Below, one piece after another: positions 54,496 through 64,000 of a DNA stretch of 64,000 bases. Source of the stretch: Petaurus breviceps papuanus (taxonomy: Eukaryota > Chordata > Mammalia > Diprotodontia > Petauridae). The notes under the pieces were generated by a model. The model worked only from the letters and a program-made list of their open reading frames with translations. It was not told the DNA's origin and made no database searches. The stretch is taken from positions 29,803,122 through 29,867,121 of the forward strand of contig JAMXIF010000065.1 in assembly GCA_028583685.1 (NCBI GenBank), given 5' to 3'. The translations under genes and the position numbers were made by a program. Numbering within the stretch: position 1 is the stretch's first letter; every line of letters begins with the position of its first letter.

Positions 54496-54930
54496 ATATA
54501 TGTGATAGGGGTTGCATGTTACTTCAAGACATTCTCAGGTGATTCCACTTAGAGGTTCTTGGTGTCTCTCCAGGAAAGAGGCTTTTTACTCTGCCTTGTC
54601 TTGATGGCCCTTCCTAAAGCAAGAATCTGCTGACCTGCCTGGCTTTTTCAACTCCTAAAGCATGGTGCCCTTCCCAGGTTAAGCTCATCTTTTCTCATTT
54701 TATCACTTTGCTACTAATTCAAGCCTGGACTGGAATCACCTCCCTCAGCTCCTTCTCCCCTCTGATTGCAGGGCTGGAGGTTGAAGCACCAAATTCCTCC
54801 CAATTTTTTTCCTTTACAGAGGGCAGCAATTGGACTTTTGGATCCACTTCACTCTACAATCTGCCACTCTGCTTGGACTTTTACAGCTCCATGGAACAAA
54901 ACGCCCCTTATGCCAAGTACCTGTGCCCTC
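54496..54930. other. No firm feature; C/T-rich
   Basis: Several overlapping short frames on both strands (54708-55051) have no known family. The end of this stretch leads into an L2 tail, so part of it may be L2. Confidence 0.35.
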
Positions 54931-55085
54931 TCTTGCCTCCTTTTGTGTGTTGCTTCCCCCACTAGACCATAAGCTCTTTGAGGGCAGGAATTGTCTACTT
55001 TTTTTAAATTTTGCATTCCCTGTGCTTAGTACAGTACTTGGCACACAGTAGATGCTTAATAAGTGTTTATTGGATTATTGGCATG
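54930..55085 (+). mobile_element. L2 LINE 3' end, sense
   Basis: 'gcttcccccactagaccata', 'agctctttgagggcaggaat', 'cttagtacagtacttggcac', 'acagtagatgcttaataagt'. Classic L2 terminus. Confidence 0.92.
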
Positions 55086-55199
55086 AATCTTGAAATGGAG
55101 ATGAAGTTCCCCTTACACAGTTACAGCTTTTCCCAATGACATTGTCAAACTACTCACTCAATATTAATGATATATCTTTCTTGAATGTGTCTCTTAGGA

Positions 55200-55395
55200 T
55201 GATTAAAGCAAAGACTGGGAGTTAGAAGGTACTTCAGTGAACACCTAGTACAACCCAATCATTTCATAGATGAGAAAAATGAGAGCAAGAAAGGTAAAGT
55301 AACTTAGCCAAGGTCACAAAAGTATTACATATCAGAGAGGATTTGAACCCAGTACTCAAAATCTAGCACTCTTTCCAATATACCCATGTGCTCTT
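55200..55395 (-). mobile_element. MIR3/L3-type tail repeat, antisense
   Basis: 'ggagttagaaggtacttcag', 'catttcatagatgagaaaaa', 'aaagtaacttagccaaggtc', 'aggatttgaacccagtactc'. Confidence 0.75.
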
Positions 55396-55499
55396 TCTTC
55401 AAACAACTAATTATTGATTTCTACCAATCACTGGCTCCCTGGGGATTGAATGCTATGGTTTGCTGTCGCCTATTCAGGATTCAGAAGTATTTTCCTCAG

Positions 55500-55740
55500 A
55501 TTAAGTGTATAGCTAGCACAATGGATAGATAAGTTTCAGAAACTGGGCCTAGGAATTCAGTTCCTTCTTCAGACACTTATTAGCTATGTGACTCTTAGCA
55601 AATCAATTAATCTTTGTCTGCCTCAGTGTTCTCATCTGGAAAATGGGAATTATAATAATAGCACCTCCCTTGTGAGATCGAGTTAGCATCTGTAAAGAAC
55701 TTAGTAAAATTTGAAGCACTATATAAATGCTGAAAAAAAA
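55500..55740 (+). mobile_element. MIR/Ther-1-type SINE
   Basis: 'agctagcacaatggatagat' (head), 'gctatgtgactcttagcaaa' (core), 'ctgcctcagtgttctcatct', 'taataatagcacctcccttg', 'agcactatataaatgctg'. Confidence 0.88.
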
Positions 55741-56112
55741 AGGTACAAAGTTACAAAAATCTGTTTTGGAAGGGGCCTCAAATGGCATTTAATCCAGCCC
55801 AACAGCACTTCCCTACAGGATCCCTAATGCCGTGAATTGGATGCTCTTCTTCATTTGTATTTGCTGTTTTTGGCAGTGTTGTTGTTGCTGAGTTGTGTCT
55901 GACTTCTTTTGACCCCAGGAAGCACAATATGCCAGCCCATCTATGCTCCACTATTTCTCAAAGTCTAACCAAGCTCATCTTCATTGCTTCCATGGTACTA
56001 TCTATCCATTTAATTCTCTGCCATTACCTTTTCCTTTTGCCTTCAATCTTTTCCAGCATCAGTGTCTTTTCTTTGGGTAGGTAAAAGAGGTCATTTTTTT
56101 TTCTCATTTCTT

Positions 56113-56384
56113 ACATAACCTTAACTGCTGAAAGGATGTTGCCTCAGAGAAACTGAAACCTAGGAAAGACCTGAGCTCAAAAAGACTAAGGTCTTCCACT
56201 GCATTGGGGGCCATCTGCACTCGTCCTGATCTATGTATTGTCACTGGACCCAGATGGCTCTAGAGGAGAGAGTGAGGCTGGTGATTTTATGTAGCCCTGC
56301 CTCACTTAAATCCAATTCACTTTAAAAAGATCACCTTCCTAATGTCATTGGCCTTCTAGAATGAAAGACATACAGCAAACAAAC
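56113..56384 (+). mobile_element. RTE-tailed marsupial SINE-like repeat, copy 2, inside BovB
   Basis: 'ggatgttgcctcagagaaac', 'ctgagctcaaaaagactaag', 'cattgggggccatctgcact', 'cactggacccagatggctct', 'gagagagtgaggctggtgat', 'gcctcacttaaatccaattc', 'tgaaagacatacagcaaaca'. An 8-bp candidate target duplication ('tctcattt') is found at both ends. BovB sequence resumes after it. Confidence 0.72.
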
Positions 56385-56583
56385 ATCTCATTTTGTGGCC
56401 AAAGCATTTAAGATTCAGCATTTGCCCTTCCAGTGAATAGTCTAAATTAATTTCTTTAAATATTTATTGATTTGACCTCTTTACTGTCCAAAGGACTCTC
56501 AAAAGTCTTCTCTAAAACCACAATTCAAAAGCATTGACTGTAGTACTCAGTTTTCACTATAGTACAGCTCTCATAGACATTAG

Positions 56584-56843
56584 GGCAGCCAGTTAGTACA
56601 GTATGCCAGGCCTGAAGTCATGAAGACTAATTTTCCTGAATTAAAATCTGACAGATCAGACAGTTACAAGCTGTGTGACCCTGTACAAGTCACTTAACTC
56701 TGTTTGCCTCAGTTTCCACATCTGTAAAATGAACTCTAGAAGAAAATAGCAAACCAGTCCAGTATCTTTGCCAAGAAAATCCTAAGTAGGGTCACAAAGA
56801 GTCAGATACAGCTGAAAAATAACTAAAGAAAAACAACCTGCAG
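56584..56843 (+). mobile_element. Mar1-type CORE-SINE inside BovB
   Basis: Full-length sense copy: 'gggcagccagttagtacagt' (head), 'agctgtgtgaccctgtacaa' (core), 'cctcagtttccacatctgta', 'gtccagtatctttgccaaga', then the tail 'gggtcacaaagagtcagata', 'cagctgaaaaataact'. The tail matches the 3' end of BovB. It splits the BovB between 'ctctcatagacatt' and 'gccatacatt'. Confidence 0.9.
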
Positions 56844-57480
56844 CCATACATTGCTACCAGAAAAACCATAGCTTTAATTTTACGGACCATTGTTGGAAAG
56901 ATGATATCGATGCTTTTTAGTATGATGTCCAGATTTGTCAAAGCTTCCCTTCAAAGGATTAAGCATCTTTTCATTTCATGACTTTCAGTCTCCATCTGCA
57001 GTGATCTTTGAGCTCAAGAACATAAAGTCTGACGCTGCTTCCATTTCTTCTCCCTCTATTCACCAGGAAGTAATGGGACCAAGATCATAGCTTGCCAAGA
57101 TCATAAGTTTGTTTTGGTTTGCTTTTGTTTTTTTTATGTTAAACTTTAATCTAGCTTTTATACTTTCCTCTTTCACCCTTATCAAGAGGTTCTTAATCCC
57201 CCTTCACTTTGTGCCATCTGAGTGCTATCATTTGCATATCTAAGACTGCTGATATTTCTCCCAGCTTGGCATCTTGCATGATATAGTCTGCATATGAGTT
57301 AAATAAGTCAGATGGCAACATACAGCCTTGTCATACGCCTTTTCCAATCAAACTAATCCACTGTTACATGTTCCGTTCCAAATGTTGCTTCATGGCCCAC
57401 ATGTGGGTTCCTGAGGAGATTAATAAAATGATCATGTATTCCTATGTCTTTGAGGACTTGCCACATTGTGATTATATTCT

Positions 57481-57999
57481 ATATAATCATAAGTGAATCA
57501 AGATCCTTCCTTAAAATTTGTAAAGATCCCAATACCCTCTCTCACCTCCATCAAACAAATGAAGAAGCTGCCAAAGATGCACAAATCCTGAGTCACCCCA
57601 AAGCAAGGCTTAAAGTAATGCCAAAAGCTTTTTTCCCCGGAAGAGAGTTTGAATATCAACCAATCTCTAACTCTGTGTACCCCACCCCAGCATGAATCAG
57701 TAGTACCAGTCTCCAAACCTTGACCTTGCACAACGCATTTAGGCTCCTAGTTCCCTCTCTTTAATGCCTTGTCTTGCTTGATTCAGATAGGAACTTAATA
57801 AAAAAGAATTGCTTAGTTTGGTGCCCCCTTTTCGACTGGGGCCCCTGTGCCACCTGATTTTTGACTATTCTTCCTCTTTGCTTCTTTTTATTGTATTTCC
57901 TCTCAATAAAGCTAATTTACTTTCATCTCTCTCTGCCGACTCCATTTTCCAAGCTATGCGATACTCCATGCCTCCTTAGACTGACTTCCTTTGGAATCC
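57481..57999 (+). mobile_element. Possible LTR remnant (fossil), unclassified
   Basis: Between BovB and L3/CR1. 'ctcaataaagctaattta' (about 57901) looks like an LTR polyadenylation signal, followed by a C/T-rich stretch such as an R-U5 start. Upstream GC-richer sequence ('ttcgactggggcccctgtg') fits U3. No terminal duplication was found and no second copy is in the window, so the call is weak. Confidence 0.28.
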
Positions 58000-59029
58000 A
58001 GACCTTCACTCACATTATGATAAAGCAACATGGAGCCCAGAACCGAATACAGTATGCTAGATGGCCTTTCAGTAGGGCAGAGGAGAATAGTTCTTTGGTG
58101 CTGGAGACTACACACTCAAGTAAAGCCTAAGATTACCTGAGTTTTCTTTGTTTTAAATTTTCAAATCAAATGTTCTATTAAATTCTGGTTTACACCATTT
58201 ATTTTTCCCAGATTGTTAAAAATTTCTTCCCATTTTTCCCTACCCACTGCCCCAAAATAGCAGTCCCACAGGATACCCCCTCCTCCAATCTGCTCTCTCC
58301 CACACTCCCTTCGACTTTCCAGTAGGGCACAGTGGATCTCTATGACCCAGTGCCTGTATATCTTATTTCCCAGTTACATGCAATGTAATATTAATAAAAG
58401 TAAATATATATATATATATGTTTAAACATTTGATTTTAAAGCTTTGAATTCAATATTCATTCCCTTCCTCCCTTGTCACCCACACTTACTGGAAAGATAA
58501 GCAATTCAGTATAGCTTGTACATGTGTAGCTATGCAAAACGTTTCCATAGTAGATATATTGTAAAAGACTGACTATATTTCCCTCCCTCCTATCACACCT
58601 CCCACTTGTTCTATTTTCTACTTTGATCCTGTCCCTTTGCAAAAGTGGGTGCTTACAGCTTCCCTACCCCCCAACCTGCCCTCCCTTCCATCATACCCCA
58701 ACTCATCCCCTTCCCCCCTATTCTCCTGTAGGGTGAGATATCCTATTTAGTGTGTATGTCATTCCCTCCCTAAACTAAATTCAATGACAATAAGTTTGAA
58801 CCATACCCTTTTGCCTTCCTATTCTTCCCCTCCATTGTAACCATTTTCCCTTGCCTCTTCTATATAAGATAGTTTACTCCATTCTGTCTCTCCCCATCTC
58901 CTATCATTATATTCCTCTCTCAACTCTTAATTTTACCTTTTAAGTATCATCCCTTCCCATTAAATTAGTCCTATGCCCTCTATCTATGTATACCTGTACA
59001 CATATATACACCCATTTACATATGTATCC

Positions 59030-59070
59030 ATATGCCCATATACCCTCCTATATAGACATATATGTATGTA

Positions 59071-59101
<31 letters not shown>

Positions 59102-59105
59102 ATAT
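59030..59105. repeat. (TATG)n/(TG)n microsatellite inside the L1 unit
   Basis: Five TATG-type units followed by about eleven perfect TG units. Confidence 0.93.
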
Positions 59106-59200
59106 TTCCTTCAATTATTCTCATACTGAGAAATGTTTCATCAGTTACGATTATTGTTTTTCCATGTAGGAATGTAAATAGTTCAACTTTCATAAGTTCC

Positions 59201-60304
59201 TTATGATTTCTCTTCCCTGTTTACCTTCTCATGCTTCTCTTGCTTCTTGTATCTAAATGTCAAATTTTCTATTAAACTCTGTTTTTTTTTCAGCAAGAAT
59301 GCTTGCAAGTCCTCTATTCCACTGAATGACCATATTTTCCCCTGAAACATTATATTCAGTTTTGCTGGGTAGGTGATTCTTTGTTTTAATCCCAGCTCCT
59401 TTGATCTCCAGAATATCATATTCTAAGCCCTTCAATCCCTCAGTGTAGAAGCTGCCAGATCCTGGGTTATCCTGATTGTGTTTCCACAATATTCAAATTG
59501 GTTCTTCCTGGCTGCTTGTAATATATTCTCCTTGATCTGGGAATTCCAGAACCTGGCTATAATATTCCTAGGAGATTTCTTTTGGGGATCTTTTTCAGGA
59601 GGTGATCAGTGGATTCTTTCAACCTCTATTTTGCCCTATGGTTCTAAAACATCAGGGCAATTTTCCTTGAGAATTTCTTGAAGGATGATTTCTAGGTTCT
59701 TTTTTTGATCACGGCTTTCAGGTAGTCCAATAATTTTAAAATTATCTCTCCTGGATCTATTTTTCAGATCAGTGGTTTTCCCAATGAGATATTTCACATT
59801 GCCTTCTACTTTTTCATTTGTTTGGATCTTTTTAATAGTATCTAGATTTCTCATAAAGTCACTAGCTTCCATTTGCTCCAATTTAATTCCAAAGGAATGA
59901 TTCTCTTCGGTGAGCTTTGAGATTCTTTTTCCATCTGGCAAATTCAGCTTTTTAAGGCATTCTTCTCCTGATTGCCTTTTTGAGCCTCTTTTGCCATTTG
60001 AGTTAGTCCATTTTTAAGTTGTTATTTTCTTCAATCAGGTTGTTGACTCTCATTTTATAATTTTCCTCCATCATTCTCATTTCTCTTCCCAATTTTTCCT
60101 CCACTTCTCTTATTTGATTTTCAAAATTTTTTCTCATTGTCCTCTATGGCCTTTAACCAACTCGTATTTTTCTTGGAAGCTTTTGGTGCAGGATTTCTTA
60201 CTTCACTGTCTTCCTTTTGTTCTATGCTTAGATTTTTTTTTGTCCCCAAAATAGGACTTTAAAGTTGGGTTGCTCTGTTTGTTTTGTTTCCTTTGCCTGC
60301 TCAT
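59201..60304 (-). pseudogene. L1 ORF1p-like coding region, broken
   Basis: L1 ORF1p is an RNA-binding trimeric chaperone that coats L1 RNA. Three collinear stretches cover a normal-length ORF1 (about 365 codons): the N-terminal basic region (MSRQRKQNKQSNPTLKSYF), the coiled coil to RRM (59636-59941; N-Y/KTTDL then R-S-R-R-D-N-F-K-I-I-G-L-P-E), and the C-terminal domain (59201-59489; I-T-Y-P-A-K-L-N-I, then F-L-L-K-K-K). A few frameshifts and stops separate them. This start was chosen because MSRQ follows the usual L1 ORF1 start; the upstream in-frame M at 60406 adds 34 residues of UTR-like sequence. Confidence 0.85.
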
Positions 60305-61085
60305 GTTGCCATCAATTATTTGACTTTTGGACTTTTTGCCACAGTAGGACTCTGACACCAGACAGGGGAGCTTCATACCAAATGCTGGGGTTTTCTCAGA
60401 TGCCAAAGGTATTAGTTAGATGTCCTCTCTGAAACCTCCCCATGCTCTGGCAAGCTGGTCACACAACTCAGGACCTCCACCCTTGACTGCAATCCAGATC
60501 TAAGCTGGTTAAAGCAAGAAGGAAGACTCCTAAGACTGATTTTTTGGTCCCCCTACAATCTGCAGGCCAGGAACTGAAGCAGCCATGTGGCAGCAGCTAC
60601 ACAGACATGGCCCCTCAGTTGCTTCTCGCCCCAGGGGCAAAAGCCAACCGCACTCCCAACTATTGGATCCCAAAGCCCACACTGCACTGACCTCTCACCT
60701 TGTCCTTTGTATCTATGTGTTGATAATTATGGAAATTGCCAGAGCTCCTGGTGATCTCAAGTCCCTCCAGCCAGCTGCTAGTCAGGCCCACCCTGAGGCT
60801 AAAACCATGGGTTTATGCAGGGCTGGGCTTGGCTTCCAGAAAGCTGCCCTGGCCTCTTCCTGCTGGCCTGACAGCCTGTCCTCAGTAGGAGGTTAGCTTC
60901 TTTGTGGTTTTTTCTTTGTGGGTTCTGTAGCTCCAAAGTTTCTTCAGAGTCACCTTTTACATGAATTGGGGTTTACCTGAGTTTTCTTGACCACCTTATT
61001 ACTCTTATTGAACTTATCATCCCCTAACACCCCCAGATCCTTTTGTCAGAAAGAGATTGTTATCAAGCCAAGCTTCTGCTAGACA

Positions 61086-61440
61086 CTTAATGATTAATTT
61101 CTTGTAGCTACTCACAGTCCATTTACTACGGAAATTGTGAAGGATTCAACAATCCTGAGAAATGTCATGTTTTGACATAAATTAACATTTTTGCTTAGAA
61201 TTCTCATTAGTAGACCCAAGTGAGAATGAGTCATAGATAAGGTGCATTCTTTATGCACATAAAGAGCATGCATTAGGAGCTGTGTCAGAGACAGACACCA
61301 CAAGGAAAATTTCTATTGTTCGAGAAAAATATGAAAGGTGCAATGGGTCAGAGTTTTCTCTTTTCCTCATCAAGGTGATGAGCCTATACTATTCAAACAA
61401 CCATTCTTATTTGAACTCGTTTATGTGAGATGAATAAAGA
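61086..61440. other. Repeat-poor stretch
   Basis: No repeat landmark seen. Includes 'acttaatgattaatttcttg' and 'acataaattaacattttt'. No coding frame. Confidence 0.33.
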
Positions 61441-61572
61441 TCAAATAACTTACAGCTTATCCCCCCTTCAATCCGTTAGACTAAAATTTAGAACACATGG
61501 ATTCTAATCCCAGCTCCATTTTTTTCTTTTTTTATCAGAGTACTAAGTCTAGCTGTTCATCATTATAAAATA

Positions 61573-61908
61573 CAGGATGTTCGTAAAGTTTGGACACATA
61601 GGAAATGTCATTAACTACACATTTTTTCAAGAAATGAAATGAATGAAATTTTTGGCAAAATTTCATTTAATTAGCATAAATGAGATTTCATAGGAAGTCA
61701 TAGGAGACATATAGGAAATCGCATTAATTAAATTAAATTAATTGCATTAATATGGAAAATAGTCCCCAATAACAAATGAAAGCCATATGAAATTGTCATG
61801 GTTAAAATTTATGCTGATTAAATAAAATGTTGAAAATTTCATTCATTTCATTTCTTGAAAATATGCGTAATGAGATTTCCTATGTGTTCAGACTTTAGGG
61901 ACACCCTA
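61573..61908. mobile_element. Mariner-like MITE with long terminal inverted repeats
   Basis: 336 bp flanked by TA (61571-61572 and 61909-61910), the tc1/mariner target duplication. The left end 'caggatgttcgtaaagtttg' and the reverse complement of the right end 'tagggtgtccctaaagtctg' continue as matching arms for about 85 bp ('acacataggaaat', 'caagaaatgaaatgaatgaa'). They are weakly matching to about 110 bp. There is no coding capacity. The 'gggtgtccctaaagt' terminus is typical of mariner ends. The arms are mutated, so it is immobile and old. Confidence 0.93.
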
Positions 61909-61910
61909 TA

Positions 61911-62895
61911 TTTCTGTTATTATATACAAGGTTGTCATTCTGTTCAATTCACTTCACAGTAGTTCATATATAAAGCATTTTTATAAGGTTATCTTGAAGG
62001 GTTAGGTGACTTGAGAAAGATAAATACCTACATCTGAAAGATAGAAAACATAAAATATTAATGGGAATATTGTATTGGAATGAAAACAATTGCTAATAAG
62101 TAAGATAAATTCATTGTCTCAGCAACCTCACTAAAGGCAGAAGAATCCTAAAGTCCAATGTAGTCCCCAGAATCTTTAAGCAATGTCTGTTGGAGGAGAA
62201 ATAAAAAAAAAAGAAATAAAATTATCTTCTCTTTTTAGGAACATGAGTCTAGATTTCACCCACACACAATCTACTTACAAAATAAATAATAGTTGAAAAA
62301 AACTTTAAAACTACCACCCAAGACCAAACTTGTGATGTAACTGACGAATTTCAAAGGAAAGGTAACAAAGTCTTTCATCTATAATCACCATTATTGAAAA
62401 CTTCAGAACTTGTCAGTTATTGGCAGAATAAATGTGTATAATTTAAGCTGTTGTGTAGTTAATTCTTTTTGTCTTTAATTGTTCTGTTTTTGCTTGCAGA
62501 ACACAGAAGGCATTCAAATGTCCTAGTCCTTTGTTCTTTATATTGCATACCTCATGTTGCAAAAGAAAACTCTGAGCCTCGTTTAAAAAATAAGATTTTT
62601 CTTATTGGATAACACTATTTTAGGATGGGCTTTTTTGTTTTGTTTTGAGGGGGTTGTGGTTGTGGGATATATTTTTTTTTATTATTACATGCTTTCTAGA
62701 TCAAAGAAATCAACATGGTTTAGCATGAGCTTTGGACCTTCAGAAGCCTGTTTTGAAAAAAAAAAATAAACTTGGGAATTTTTTTAAAGGACATATAAAA
62801 AATAGAAGGAAGAATACATAAATTAAGAGGAAATAAAACAGAAAAGAGAAACACAGACCTGTGGGAATGAGTCAGTGGGGCTGCTAGACAGGGAG
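61911..62895. other. No feature recognised; repeat-poor
   Basis: AT-rich, with A/T runs at about 62205, 62660 and 62755. No repeat landmark or coding frame seen over about 1 kb. Confidence 0.38.
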
Positions 62896-62899
62896 GAGA

Positions 62900-63030
62900 G
62901 AACACTGAAATTCAATTAGCAGTGTCACTGGCTTGTTTTGTACTGACCTTGGATAAATTACTTCACTGCTCTAAGGATTCTCTGAGCCTCAGTTTCCTCA
63001 TTCAAAAATACTTTCCAACTCTAAAACCCC
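62900..63030 (+). mobile_element. MIR-type SINE fragment
   Basis: 'actgaccttggataaattac', 'ttcactgctctaaggattct', 'ctgagcctcagtttcctcat', then 'ctttccaactctaaaacccc'. Confidence 0.82.
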
Positions 63031-63099
63031 ATGCTACAGAAAAATACCTGTGAATTCCAAAATAATAACTTTTTTTTACTCTACATAGACAACATCAGA

Positions 63100-63500
63100 A
63101 TCAAATCAACAAGCATCTATTGTGTACTTATAAATGGGCATTCACAGTGCCTTTCCTGGAAGAGCTTATATTTTTATGAGAAAAGATAACATATAATAGG
63201 AAGGTGGGGTTGGGGGAAGGGAGTGGGAAGGAAGGAAAAGAAAGAAGGAGGTGTTCACCTCCAGGCACAGTGATGAAAGATGTCCAGAGAATTAAGACCG
63301 GAACACTGAGAGAAATGATGATTACCTTCTTTAAAATAAATTCTGTGAGGAAACGACCAATCAGAGGACTAGACCCCTTGGGCTGCCATGAACTTCCTGG
63401 GTAAGAAGTCTTCTGGGACATCGTAAACAAAGTCCAGAGAGTCAGGAGTGGAGCTCGAAGAGGAATGACCATGTGATTGACCTGGGTGCTTTCCTTAAGA
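63100..63500. repeat. Unnamed interspersed repeat, copy 2 of 2 (L2-tail related)
   Basis: Opens 'aatcaacaagcatctattgt' (L2-tail-like, antisense), holds a GA-rich patch (63205-63250), then the blocks shared with 32405-32745 ending 'gaccaatcagaggactag'. The 114-codon minus frame and 66-codon plus frame are within it and are not genes. Confidence 0.5.
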
Positions 63501-63535
63501 TGGAAATTTCAGCTTTTCTACCATGCAGTTCTATT

Positions 63536-63660
63536 GTCGTCATCATCATCATCATCATCATCAATATCACCACAGACACCACCACCAAAATCATCATCAC
63601 CATCATTATAACTACAACCACCACTATTGCTATCATCATCATCACTATCATCACCAGTAT
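63536..63660. repeat. (CAT/CAC)n microsatellite
   Basis: About seven perfect TCA units followed by degenerate CAC/CAT units. H-, I- and V/M-rich frames on both strands are artefacts. Confidence 0.95.
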
Positions 63661-63915
63661 GGATATAGGACCTACTATGGGCTAGACATTATGCTAAGCA
63701 TTTCACAAATGTTATCTCTCTCATTGGATCCTCATGATTACTCTGCTGCATAGGTACTATGTTATTCCCATTTTTACAGTTGAGGAAACTGAGGCAAACA
63801 GAAGTTAAGTGACTTGCCTACATTTAAATAACTAGGAAGATTCTGAGGTGGGATTTGAACTCAAGCTTATCTGACTCCTGGCCTAGGACTCTGTTCAATA
63901 GCTGCCTAGATTTTT
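63658..63915 (-). mobile_element. MIR/Ther-1-type SINE, antisense, full length
   Basis: 'gacctactatgggctagaca', 'ttggatcctcatgattactc', 'taggtactatgttattccca', 'tgaggaaactgaggcaaaca', 'aagtgacttgcctacattta', 'gggatttgaactcaagctta', 'aatagctgcct'. Confidence 0.9.
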
Positions 63916-64000
63916 GAAAGTAGAAGTGAATATGTGAATTTTAAATATTACAATTTGAAATGAACTAGGTAGAACCATCTCAAAAGTGGAGGGAGGTGAC

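Larger units (their letters stand above)
55878..57480 (-). mobile_element. BovB (RTE clade) LINE, 3' part of ORF and 3' end, carrying two SINE-type insertions
   Basis: RTE-clade retrotransposon on the minus strand, with its 3' end at about 55878 ('gttgttgttgctgagttgtg'). On the minus strand, S-I-D-I-I-F-P-T-M-V-R-K-I-K-A-M-V-F (about 56870-56930) matches BovB 'SRDITLPTKVRLVKAMVF'. L-F-N-S-Y-A-D-Y-I-M-Q-D-A-K-L (about 57260-57310) matches 'LFNLYAEYIMRNAGL'. The RT box reads R-Y-A-N-D at 57228-57242, so the first catalytic Asp of YADD is lost. Pieces: 55878-56112, 56385-56583 and 56844-57480. It is 5'-truncated, with scattered stops. BovB is known for horizontal transfer among vertebrates, including marsupials. 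Confidence 0.9.
58149..60972 (-). mobile_element. L1-derived unit with 5' UTR and ORF1 but no visible ORF2 (HAL1-like)
   Basis: A perfect 16-bp target duplication (58133-58148, 60973-60988) brackets 2.8 kb, so it retrotransposed as one piece. Minus-strand order: GC-rich 5' UTR (60972-about 60420); ORF1 from about 60304 (M-S-R-Q-R-K-Q-N-K-Q-S-N-P-T-L-K-S-Y-F); an ORF1p coiled-coil and RRM part (S-R-R-D-N-F-K-I-I-G-L-P-E-S, about 59730-59770); a C-terminal part (L-G-L-K-Q-R-I-T-Y-P-A-K-L-N-I) ending at about 59201. The L1 ORF1-distal spacer follows (59200-58640) with a (TATG)/(GT) repeat, then 3'-end-like sequence (58570-58380) also seen at 25310. ORF1 has a few frame breaks. The RT-coding ORF2 (about 3.8 kb in L1) has no space. 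Confidence 0.88.
58000..61085 (-). mobile_element. L3/CR1 LINE fragment, antisense, opened by an L1 unit
   Basis: Left part 58000-58148: 'ggagcccagaaccgaataca', 'gtatgctagatggcctttca', 'gtagggcagaggagaatagt', 'agcctaagattacctgag'. Right part 60973-61085: 'ttattactcttattgaactt', 'taacacccccagatcctttt'. Joined across the L1 unit they follow the antisense 3' region of CR1-type LINEs ('cccaaaactgaacaca...gaggtgcggcc...cacccccaggtcc'). Confidence 0.82.

Noticed and set aside
60585-60896. 103-codon plus-strand frame in GC-rich sequence (possible exon or CpG island)
   Set aside because: This is the antisense of the L1 5' UTR; few CpG and no splice context.
63442-63753. Histidine- or valine/methionine-rich frames
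   Set aside because: Translation of the (CAT/CAC)n microsatellite.

Overview
The window looks like an intergenic or intronic stretch of a marsupial genome. Three things point to a marsupial: many CORE-SINEs of the Mar1 type whose 3' tail matches a BovB/RTE LINE; a BovB LINE itself; and an L1 whose ORF1, 5' UTR and ORF1-distal spacer resemble what I remember of opossum-type L1. The species cannot be named from what I see. I found no convincing protein-coding exon, no CpG-island promoter and no intact RNA gene. The longest ATG-started reading frame is 138 codons and matches nothing I recognise. The only gene-derived sequences are two dead retrocopies: a 5'-truncated RPS4 processed pseudogene (about 41850-42268) and an almost full-length 7SL (SRP) RNA pseudogene (19033-19297).

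Layout. 0-5 kb: a SINE, an old L1/HAL1-like ORF1 region, and an L2 in antisense that three SINEs have entered. 5-6 kb: repeat-poor. 6-14 kb: L2 pieces, an L3/CR1 piece, an RTE reverse-transcriptase remnant and microsatellites. 14.8-15.2 kb: repeat-poor. 18-20 kb: a MIR split by a solo LTR, then 7SL, then a head-to-tail SINE dimer. 21-29 kb: L1 3' fragments and a long (TTTC)n tract. 33-38 kb: repeat-poor islands, CORE-SINEs and a second solo LTR. 38-40 kb: a 1.8 kb L2. 41-45 kb: the RPS4 pseudogene and a sense L2. 46-54 kb: SINEs, a second SINE dimer, DNA-transposon-like copies and a third solo LTR inside a SINE. 55.9-61.1 kb: a nested complex made of BovB with two SINE insertions, a possible LTR remnant, and an L3/CR1 opened by a 2.8 kb L1-derived unit with a perfect 16-bp target duplication and no visible ORF2. 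61.6 kb: a mariner-like MITE.

The insertions give a relative order. L2, L3/CR1 and MIR are the oldest hosts, and BovB, Mar1-type SINEs and solo LTRs lie inside such hosts. The HAL1-like L1 unit and the 'ggggcggcc' tRNA-type SINE family, which includes a dimeric form, are the youngest. The most interesting items are the SINE dimer found at two loci, the ORF2-less L1 unit, and the LINE/SINE pair with a shared tail. Family names rest on remembered consensus sequences and not on any search; approximate boundaries are stated as such.
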